Source: Bacillota bacterium
GTDB taxonomy: Bacteria; Bacillota; UBA4882; UBA10575
Assembly (NCBI GenBank): GCA_012735135.1
Contig: JAAYHY010000075.1
Span: forward strand, 1-37,041
Length of the DNA stretch: 37,041 nucleotides
Direction: 5' to 3'
This document shows positions 31,715 through 37,041 of this stretch, piece after piece; position 1 is the first letter of the stretch; every line of letters begins with the position of its first letter. The notes under the pieces are model-generated. The model had not been told where the DNA came from, ran no database searches, and was given only the letters and a program-made list of their open reading frames with translations. Both the position numbers and the translations under genes were made by a program.

Positions 31715-31879
31715 TTATAGGAGAAAACGGCGGTTTTCGGGATTTTTCGGGAAAGACCATCCATTAAAAATGGTCCGAAAAAGAGGTTGGACAGTATAAA
31801 TTGTTCAAACGAAAACTGTGGTCAAAAAAGGATTGCGGGCTTCCGATCGGTAGATTAAGAACAGAAAGAAGGTGGGTCG
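31715..31879 (+). promoter_or_regulatory. spoIIGA upstream region with tandem 9-bp repeats
   Basis: This 165-nt gap should hold the spoIIGA-sigE promoter. TTTTCGGGA occurs twice (31734-31742 and 31744-31752), spaced by one helical turn. The core resembles a Spo0A box (TTCGNCA) with one mismatch. A small hairpin (GACCAT 31755-31760 with ATGGTC 31770-31775) follows. I cannot place -35/-10 boxes with confidence; TATAAA at 31795 is one option. Confidence 0.3.
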
Positions 31880-32782
31880 ATGCGGGAAGTTTACATTGAT
31901 GACTGGCTCTTTGGATCTTTAATTAGCTTACTCATGAATTATTTGCTGCTCTGGGCAACCGGCCGGATCCTGAAGAAAAAACAAGCCCGGTGGCGTCTGT
32001 TTTTGGCCGCCTTCTTGGGTGGGGTCTATTATTTTTTCCTTTGCTACCGGTTGGCGATCGGATTAGTCAGCAAGATGGAGGTTTTGGCCTTTATCGGGAC
32101 CGGCCTTCTGATGATCGGGCTTGCCCTTCCTCTCCGGTCCATCCATGATTTTCTGCGCACCGTCGGCCTTTTTGTTTTGCTCCTTGTGCTTACTTCGGGG
32201 ATAACCTATTTTCTGCTCTATCCGCCCTTTTTTGCCCGTCCGGTGGCCTATAGTCCATGGCAGGTTGTTTTCATCAACGTCCTTTCTTTATTGATCGTTA
32301 CCGAAGCGGGGTGGGGATTGGTCCACCAACTGTTGATGGAGAAAGAATGTCTCTTTTCCCTTCGGCTCAGCGTAAATGGGGTCACCAAGGAGTTCTCGGC
32401 TTTACTGGATACCGGGAATACCCTAGTCGACCCGTTGACGAAGGAACCGGTCCTCGTGGCCGAAGCGGATCTTTTCCGGGAAGTCCTGCCCCGGGAGATT
32501 CTTACTTTAAGCCAACTCTTGGCCCAAGGGGGTTTCCCCGATAATAAAGCCCTCGATCTTAATCCGGAGTGGGCGGCCCGGATTCGCTTCATCAGTTATA
32601 CAAGTGTCGGGAAGAAAAGGGGTTTTCTCTTGGGCTTTCGCCCCGATGAAGTCTGTTTAATGCAGAAAGAACCGAAAAGACTGCCACCGGTGGTGATCGG
32701 TCTTTATCCGTTGACTGCTTTGAGTCGGGCCGGCAATTACCAAGCTCTCTTACCTGCTTCGATCCTGAACGGCGTTTATTAG
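31880..32782 (+). CDS. spoIIGA: Pro-sigma-E processing protease SpoIIGA
   Basis: SpoIIGA is a septum-located aspartic-type protease that activates pro-sigma-E in the mother cell. The 300-residue product opens with [20 protein letters not shown] and has about five membrane segments in the first 145 residues. The C-terminal protease domain has the catalytic Asp177 in [17 protein letters not shown], and the end motif [11 protein letters not shown]. It starts with ATG after AAGAAGGTGGG. sigE, its substrate, follows after 56 nt, the invariant pair of endospore formers. Confidence 0.95.
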   Translation: MREVYIDDWLFGSLISLLMNYLLLWATGRILKKKQARWRLFLAAFLGGVYYFFLCYRLAIGLVSKMEVLAFIGTGLLMIGLALPLRSIHDFLRTVGLFVLLLVLTSGITYFLLYPPFFARPVAYSPWQVVFINVLSLLIVTEAGWGLVHQLLMEKECLFSLRLSVNGVTKEFSALLDTGNTLVDPLTKEPVLVAEADLFREVLPREILTLSQLLAQGGFPDNKALDLNPEWAARIRFISYTSVGKKRGFLLGFRPDEVCLMQKEPKRLPPVVIGLYPLTALSRAGNYQALLPASILNGVY

Positions 32783-32838
32783 CTCGTCGCTACGCAGATG
32801 GTTTCAGCGTTATTCTGAAATTAAAGGAGGAGTCGGCC

Positions 32839-33573
32839 GTGGTGGGGATAAACTGGTGGCGAATCCGGTTAGGAATTAAAATCCAAATTGTCCGGATTCT
32901 GCAAAAACTTACTCTATACCCCAAGGTCATTTATTATATCGGTGGTAGTGATGCCCTTCCTCCTCCGCTCAGTAGCGAAGAGGAAGGTTATCTGCTGGAA
33001 AAATTGAAAACCGGTGATCCGGCGATCCGGGGGCTTTTGATTGAGCATAATCTCCGGTTGGTGGTATATATTGCCCGGAAATTCGAGAATACCGGGATCG
33101 GGATTGAGGATTTGGTTTCCATCGGCGCCATTGGCTTAATTAAAGCCGTGAACACTTTCGATCCGGACAAAAAAATCAAGTTGGCGACCTATGCCTCCCG
33201 TTGCATTGAAAATGAAATCTTGATGTATCTGCGCCGGAACAGTAAAATCCGCTCGGAAGTTTCCTTTGATGAACCCCTCAATGTGGACTGGGATGGGAAT
33301 GAATTGCTCCTTTCCGATGTTTTAGGAACCGATAATGATGTGGCCTATAAGCAGTTGGAGGAGGAGGTTGACAAAGACTTGCTGGCCTCGGCCATGGCGA
33401 TGTTATCCCGGCGCGAACGGTCCATTGTGGAGCTTCGCTTTGGGTTAAAAGACGGGGTGGAGAAGACCCAAAAGGAAGTGGCTGATTATTTAGGGATTTC
33501 CCAGTCTTACATCTCCCGGTTAGAAAAAAGGATTATCAAAAAATTACAAAAAGAGATCAGAAAAATGGGTTAA
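32839..33573 (+). CDS. sigE: Sporulation sigma factor SigE (pro-sigma-E)
   Basis: SigE directs early mother-cell sporulation genes. The 244-residue product has a pro-sequence of about 30 residues with an amphipathic membrane helix, ending at [16 protein letters not shown], the SpoIIGA cleavage region. Region 2 ([36 protein letters not shown]) is nearly identical to known SigE, and the region-4 helix-turn-helix is [18 protein letters not shown]. It starts with GTG after AAAGGAGG. A 6-bp hairpin (TTTCAG/CTGAAA, 32802-32820) lies just upstream of that site. A terminator follows and sigG does not. Confidence 0.98.
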   Translation: MVGINWWRIRLGIKIQIVRILQKLTLYPKVIYYIGGSDALPPPLSSEEEGYLLEKLKTGDPAIRGLLIEHNLRLVVYIARKFENTGIGIEDLVSIGAIGLIKAVNTFDPDKKIKLATYASRCIENEILMYLRRNSKIRSEVSFDEPLNVDWDGNELLLSDVLGTDNDVAYKQLEEEVDKDLLASAMAMLSRRERSIVELRFGLKDGVEKTQKEVADYLGISQSYISRLEKRIIKKLQKEIRKMG

Positions 33574-33595
33574 GCCATAAAACAAAGGAGGAATT

Positions 33596-33672
33596 CCGGA
33601 CAGGAAGAAGAAGTAACTTATACTATGCTAGTTTCACCAAAGCCCACCTTCTTCCTCCGGTTTATTTTTTTT
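33596..33672 (+). terminator. Intrinsic terminator after sigE
   Basis: CCGG (33596-33599) plus GGAAGAAG (33603-33610) pair with CTTCTTCC (33648-33655) plus CCGG (33657-33660). TTTATTTTTTTTG follows. The stem is about 12 bp with a small internal asymmetry and a loop of 37 nt, long for a terminator. Confidence 0.75.
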
Positions 33673-33746
33673 GTGATGGGCGGAAGAAAAGAGGCTATCT
33701 AAAGGTATGACAGTTGATCGAGATCCGGTACTTTAGGAGGAAACTG

Positions 33747-34256
33747 ATGATGAATATTGCCAATCTACTGTCTTTAAGTCGGCTTCTTTTAGCCCCATTG
33801 ATCCTGGTCTTTTTCTCCCGTAAAAACCTCTTCGGTGTAATTGTGGTTTGGACGCTGGCGGCGCTCACCGATTTCCTGGACGGACGGATGGCGCGTAAAC
33901 TGGGAGAAATTAGCGAGCTGGGGAAGATCCTGGATCCGGTGGCTGATAAGATGACCCTTTGCTTCTCCTTTATCTCACTGATGATCTGGTATGACTTACC
34001 GCTTTGGCTTGGGGCGATCTATATAACGAAAGAAATTTTCCAGTTGATTGGCGGTTTATTTTTCCTGAAGACCAGACAGAAGGTAATCCCCAGTAATTAT
34101 TGGGGAAAAGCCAGCACCTTTATTTTTTTTGTCGGCCTTTTTCTTTACTGCTTAAATCCCCAAATTGGGGTGGTCGTCCTCTCCGTAGGCTTAATCCTTT
34201 CCCTGATTGCTTTTTACACTTATTCCCGGAAGATGTTGAGAAAGAATGAGGCTTAA
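33747..34256 (+). CDS. CDP-alcohol phosphatidyltransferase (PgsA-like)
   Basis: This membrane enzyme family moves a phosphatidyl group from CDP-diacylglycerol to an alcohol, most often glycerol 3-phosphate. The product (about 169 residues) has several membrane segments. The full CDP-alcohol motif DG-x2-AR-x8-G-x3-D-x3-D is present (DGRMARKLGEISELGKILDP, then VAD). ATG 33747 (or 33750) follows TTTAGGAGG; the frame is open earlier without a site. It is a bit shorter than typical PgsA (about 180). The alcohol used cannot be told from sequence alone. It stands alone between two terminators. Confidence 0.88.
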   Translation: MMNIANLLSLSRLLLAPLILVFFSRKNLFGVIVVWTLAALTDFLDGRMARKLGEISELGKILDPVADKMTLCFSFISLMIWYDLPLWLGAIYITKEIFQLIGGLFFLKTRQKVIPSNYWGKASTFIFFVGLFLYCLNPQIGVVVLSVGLILSLIAFYTYSRKMLRKNEA

Positions 34257-34306
34257 ATTATCTTGAGATCAGATTGACCGCGAAAGTTAAAAATTTCCCT
34301 TTCCGT

Positions 34307-34335
34307 AAAACTGGCCTTGGGCCATTTTCTTTTTT
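34307..34335 (+). terminator. Intrinsic terminator after the phosphatidyltransferase gene
   Basis: TGGCC (34312-34316) pairs with GGCCA (34320-34324) around TTG. An A-run precedes it and TTTTCTTTTTT follows. The stem is short but GC-rich and the T-tract is good. Confidence 0.65.
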
Positions 34336-34376
34336 GATCCGGGCATAATAAGCTCATGCTTTGACAAGGAGGAAGC

Positions 34377-35057
34377 ATGATGTTGTTATCCCTGATCTTA
34401 GTCTCGATCCTGCCGGGTGTCTTATGGCTTAGCTATTTTTACCGGAAAGATCGATACGAGCCGGAACCCAAAAAAGTTATTGCCCGGGTCTTTTTCGGCG
34501 GAATGCTGATGGTGATTCCCGCCGGAGCGCTGGAACTGATCGGCAAAGATGGCCTAGCCGCAGCCAGGTCCACCGGGGATTTGGGGTTAATCTTTTTTTA
34601 TGCCTTCTTTTTTATTGGATTGATTGAAGAAGGACTCAAGTTTCTGCTCCTGGTGTTGGCGGTTGATTACCGTAAAGATATGAACGAACCGGTGGATGGG
34701 ATTATTTACGGAATTACGGTGGGTTTGGGTTTTGCTGCCCTGGAAAACCTGCTTTATACCGAACCCATGGGTTTTCAGGTAGGCCTTTGGCGGGCGGTGG
34801 TCACTTGTCTTGCCCATGCCACCTTTTCCGGCTGGGGCGGTTATTTTTTAACCGCCGGTTTGCCCAAGCTCCCAGTGGTCCAGCGTTTCCTAACCGGTCT
34901 GGGCGTAGCCTTTTTTTGGCATGGCTTGTATGACTTTCTAATCTTTCTGGCTACGCCGTTTTTCACCGGCGCTTCGCTCATGCTCACAGGATTTTTAGTT
35001 TATCGCTTGCTCCGCAAAATCCGGGAACTGGAGGACTTATCGCCCTTTGCCAATTAA
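34377..35057 (+). CDS. prsW: PrsW-family intramembrane protease
   Basis: PrsW is a membrane-embedded glutamic-type protease; in Bacillus subtilis it makes the first cut in the anti-sigma factor RsiW. The 226-residue product has about seven membrane segments. Family residues are present: Glu84-Glu85 in LIEEGLKFLLL, Glu in GFAALENLLY, and His in CLAHATFSGWGGYFL and WHGLYDFLIF. It starts with ATG after AAGGAGGAAGC. No anti-sigma gene lies nearby, so its substrate here is unknown. Confidence 0.88.
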   Translation: MMLLSLILVSILPGVLWLSYFYRKDRYEPEPKKVIARVFFGGMLMVIPAGALELIGKDGLAAARSTGDLGLIFFYAFFFIGLIEEGLKFLLLVLAVDYRKDMNEPVDGIIYGITVGLGFAALENLLYTEPMGFQVGLWRAVVTCLAHATFSGWGGYFLTAGLPKLPVVQRFLTGLGVAFFWHGLYDFLIFLATPFFTGASLMLTGFLVYRLLRKIRELEDLSPFAN

Positions 35058-35113
35058 GTTTGTCCCCGCCCGCCCGGGAAAGGCTGAATCCCTTTCCGTT
35101 CCTGAGGAAAGTC

Positions 35114-35122
35114 TGGTATAAT
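35114..35122 (+). promoter_or_regulatory. Extended -10 promoter of yebC
   Basis: TGGTATAAT is an extended -10 element (TGn-TATAAT) 37 nt upstream of the yebC start. No good -35 box is seen 17 nt further up (TTCCGT), which is common for extended -10 promoters. Confidence 0.5.
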
Positions 35123-35158
35123 TAATGCAAGAATTTAGTTTAGTTTGAGGTGAAAGCA

Positions 35159-35890
35159 ATGGCCGGACATTCCAAATGGTCAACGATTAAACGGAAAAAG
35201 GAGAAGACCGATGCCCAGAAGGCGAAGGCCTTTACCAAGATCACGCGGGAGATAATTGTGGCGACCAGAGCGGGCGGGGGTGACCCGGACGCTAATTTCC
35301 AATTGCGGTTGGCGGTCCAAAAGGCCAAAGCGATCAATATGCCCAACGAGAACATTAACCGGGCAATCAAGCGGGGCTTAGGTTCCAGTGAGGCCGAAGA
35401 TTATGAGGAGATTATCTATGAAGGATACGGCCCCGCCGGGGTGGCCTTTTTAGTCCAGACCCTATCGGATAACCGCAACCGGACCGCCAGCGAGATGCGG
35501 TATATTTTCTCCCGCAACAACGGCAGTCTAGGGGAGACCGGTTGTGTGGCCTGGTTGTTTGACCAAAAAGGAGTCATTACCCTTCTGAAGGAGAAAGTGG
35601 ATCTGGATGAAGAAAAATTATTCGAATTGGTGTTGGAAGCCGGAGCCGAAGACCTCCGGGCTGAAGAGGATTATTACGAGATCATCACCGGTCCTACCGA
35701 ATTGGAAGCCGTACGCAACCATTTAGAAGGAAAAGTGATCATTGAGGAGGCTGAGTTAGCCTTTCTGCCCAAGAATACGGTGACGGTAAGCGGCGCCGAT
35801 GCCGAAAATTTGGTCAAGTTGGTGGAAGCCCTGGAGGATCATGATGATGTCCAAAATGTCTATACCAATTTTGAGCTGGACGAGGAGTGA
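35159..35890 (+). CDS. yebC: YebC/PmpR family protein
   Basis: YebC proteins bind DNA or ribosomes; recent work ties some members to translation of proline stretches, others act as transcription regulators. The 243-residue product opens with AGHSKWSTIKRKKEKTDAQK, the family hallmark, and has GGGDPDANFQLRLAVQKAKA and NMPNENINRAIKRG. Length is typical. ATG 35159 follows GAGGTG; GTG 35150 is in frame but overlaps that site. It precedes the bofC-like gene, a known pairing in clostridia (often followed by ruvC). Confidence 0.96.
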   Translation: MAGHSKWSTIKRKKEKTDAQKAKAFTKITREIIVATRAGGGDPDANFQLRLAVQKAKAINMPNENINRAIKRGLGSSEAEDYEEIIYEGYGPAGVAFLVQTLSDNRNRTASEMRYIFSRNNGSLGETGCVAWLFDQKGVITLLKEKVDLDEEKLFELVLEAGAEDLRAEEDYYEIITGPTELEAVRNHLEGKVIIEEAELAFLPKNTVTVSGADAENLVKLVEALEDHDDVQNVYTNFELDEE

Positions 35891-35906
35891 ACGGGTATAA
35901 ACCGGA

Positions 35907-35935
35907 CCATTTTTGGGTAATTTATCCCAAAATGG
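35907..35935 (+). other. Stem-loop between yebC and the bofC-like gene
   Basis: CCATTTTTGGG (35907-35917) pairs with CCCAAAATGG (35926-35935) with one bulged T, around an 8-nt loop. No T-tract follows. It sits just before the ribosome site GGGAG of the next gene, so it may affect RNA stability or initiation there. Confidence 0.45.
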
Positions 35936-35953
35936 AAATGGGAGCGATCGCCG

Positions 35954-36454
35954 ATGAAAAAGGTGGGTCCCGTTCTATTCCTGGCTTTACTTTTCGGGGG
36001 GGCGGGCCTTCTGGCGCAGAACGGGAAACTTTCCCCCATCATCAGTCGTGTCCTAACGCGGGAAGAGGTAACCGTTGAACTCATCACATCATATACAGAA
36101 TGCCAACATGAAGAGGGGGTCACTGCGAAGTACCCCCAAAAAAAATGGGCTGACGTCTTGGAATAACACTCCCGGGACGGGTGGGTGATTGCCAGTTTTG
36201 CGGCGGAACGAGTTGAACTGCGGAAAAAGGTGGCGGATCTTTGCCGGGACTGTCGGGAGCAAGAGTTCATTGGGATTTACGGTCAAGAGATCGGAGTGTA
36301 CGCCGGGAGTCCGGACCAACCGGGCCCTTTGAAACAAGTCATTCCGGTAGATATAGGGCGGCTCCCCCCGGCTGAAATCGAAGATCTCCGGACGGGGATC
36401 ATCTGCAACCAACCGCAAGATAAATGGCGTATTTTAGAAGGATATCAAAATTAG
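35954..36454 (+). pseudogene. bofC: BofC-like gene interrupted by one in-frame TAA
   Basis: BofC-type proteins are exported into the forespore intermembrane space, where Bacillus BofC restrains the SpoIVB protease. The frame from ATG 35954 has an N-terminal signal-like segment (VGPVLFLALLFGGAGLLAQN), then VTVELITSYTECQHEEG. After the stop at 36164-36166 the same frame continues with DGWVIASFAAERVELRKKVA, CRDCREQEFIGIYGQEIGVY and a final EGYQN. Without the stop the protein would have about 165 residues, the family length. CAA to TAA is the simplest change. It could be a recent pseudogene, a sequencing error, or read-through. Confidence 0.75.
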
Positions 36455-36462
36455 TCCAGCCT

Positions 36463-36492
36463 AAAAAGCCTGGAGGATGGACTCCTCCAGGC
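36463..36492 (-). terminator. Strong minus-strand intrinsic terminator
   Basis: On the minus strand GCCTGGAGGA (36492-36483) pairs perfectly with TCCTCCAGGC (36477-36468) around GTCCA, followed directly by TTTTT (36467-36463). On the plus strand there is no T-tract after the stem. It therefore points to a transcript that comes from the right on the minus strand. It lies 8 nt past the bofC-like stop. Confidence 0.75.
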
Positions 36493-36857
36493 GACTTGGG
36501 TGATGGACCGACCTTCACGCCGGCTAACAAGGATCCCGACAAGGGCGGTAAACGGTTCACCCTTTCCTCAGCACCCCGGTTAACCTTTGTTCGAACCCAT
36601 TCCCTACCGGTTGAAGATCCCGTCTTACCATTTTACTTCCCCTCTAGGGCAAGAAAAGGGTTCTGCACTCGGCCGCAACGACTCCACCTTAGCGGGGATA
36701 AGATCAAATCGTTGGGACCTTCGCGCCGACCGGTTAAGGTAAGGATAAACATTAACCAATACCCCAACCGCTCTTTGCTCGACCTCCTTCCACCGGTGTC
36801 GGCCGCTTCCGACGGGGTAAAATTCAGTCTTCGTTCAGCCGGCCATCTACCATCTTT
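36463..36857 (-). ncRNA. Candidate structured non-coding RNA, class not recognised
   Basis: No credible protein is seen on either strand between 36455 and 37027. The minus-strand terminator at its end implies an RNA. Several helices can be drawn. CAACGA/TCGTTG (36709-36714 with 36676-36681) encloses ATCTTA/TAAGGT (36699-36704 with 36686-36691). GCCGAC/GTCGGC pairs 36798-36803 with 36725-36730. GAACCC/GGGTTC (36658-36663 with 36593-36598) encloses a TTTTCTT...AAGTAAAA hairpin. The 5' end is a guess, from a TAGAAT box at 36858-36863 without a good -35. I do not see RNase P, tmRNA, SRP or 6S hallmarks. Confidence 0.4.
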
Positions 36858-36863
36858 ATTCTA

Positions 36864-37027
36864 TCCGGTTTTGCATAAAATATCCCTGCGGAGGAAAATC
36901 GGCGGTGGCGAAGAAAAATAGGGGAAGGGATCGTATAAAAAAATTTACTTTGGGAGGAAATACTTAAAGATAGTAGAATAATCTTAACGTTATGTGATTT
37001 TTTTGCGCAATTCGAGGAGGGTTTGTT
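36864..37027. other. AT-rich intergenic region before the last gene
   Basis: This stretch probably holds the promoters for the minus-strand transcript and for the plus gene starting at 37028. On the plus strand TTGGGA, an 18-nt spacer and TAGAAT near 36951-36980 is a weak candidate. The ribosome site GAGGAGG lies at 37014-37020. No gene is visible. Confidence 0.35.
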
Positions 37028-37041
37028 TTGAAGAGTTATAC
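37028..37041 (+). CDS. Start of a gene cut by the window edge
   Basis: TTG at 37028 follows a strong GAGGAGG (37014-37020) with a 7-nt spacer and reads (M)KSY before the window ends. The context yebC-bofC would suggest ruvC next, but this opening is not that of RuvC. The product cannot be told. Confidence 0.5.

Noticed and set aside
36589-36598. TTCGAAC-like stretch resembling a tRNA T-arm
   Set aside because: There is no matching acceptor, D-arm or anticodon arm at tRNA distances on either strand. The bases are used in a longer helix with 36658-36663.
36463-36900. RNase P, tmRNA, SRP or 6S RNA
   Set aside because: A GAGGAAAG-like string occurs on the minus strand but near the 3' end and without the GUCC and ACAGAA partners of RNase P. 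tmRNA ends and the SRP GGAAG/GCA core are not found.
36424-36921. Plus-strand open frame of 165 codons overlapping the end of the bofC-like gene
   Set aside because: It starts inside the bofC-like coding region without a ribosome site, runs through a perfect terminator hairpin, and its translation has no protein-like pattern. The frame is better explained by the structured region.

Overview
The window reads as the chromosome of an endospore-forming, flagellated, Gram-positive anaerobe-type bacterium (Bacillota, clostridia-like lineage). This rests on a Bacillus/Clostridium-style fla/che operon (FliY rather than FliN/CheZ, CheC/CheD, a WhiG/FliA-type sigma factor at the end), followed by ftsZ, spoIIGA and sigE. 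Shine-Dalgarno sites are strong, and GTG/TTG starts are frequent. The species is not identifiable by eye. No mobile element, CRISPR array, tRNA or rRNA gene was seen.

Region 1 (about 1-30464) is one very long plus-strand fla/che operon with many ATGA-type or 8-11 nt overlaps. The order is flgB, flgC, fliE, fliF, fliG, fliH, fliI, fliJ, motE-like, fliK, flgD, a 'flagellar operon protein', flgE, flbD/swrD, motA, motB, fliL, fliM, fliY, cheY, fliO, fliP, fliQ, fliR, flhB, flhA, flhF, flhG, cheA, cheW, cheC, cheD, sigD, fapA, a small hypothetical gene and a swrB-like gene. It encodes the rod/hook, the MS-ring and C-ring, the type III export gate and ATPase, the stator, the chemotaxis core and the late flagellar sigma factor. 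A good sigma-D promoter lies at 173-199, so the operon probably feeds back on itself through SigD. Further likely control points are a terminator-like long hairpin between flgC and fliE, hairpins on both sides of flgE, a sigma-A-like promoter just before flhA, and a hairpin holding the ribosome site of sigD. A clear terminator closes the operon.

Region 2 (30465-33672) holds ftsZ with its own terminator, then spoIIGA-sigE, the protease/pro-sigma-E pair of the sporulating mother cell, also closed by a terminator. sigG does not follow sigE here.

Region 3 (33673-37041) holds a CDP-alcohol phosphatidyltransferase (pgsA-like), a PrsW-type membrane protease, yebC, and a bofC-like gene interrupted by a single in-frame TAA. 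Next comes a roughly 450-bp stretch without a credible protein gene. It carries a perfect minus-strand terminator and several nested helices, and may encode an unrecognised structured RNA on the minus strand. The first four codons of another plus-strand gene end the window.

The most unusual items are the candidate minus-strand structured RNA, the bofC-like gene with one stop codon in an otherwise intact frame, the flgC-fliE attenuator-like element, and the hairpin that encloses the sigD ribosome-binding site.
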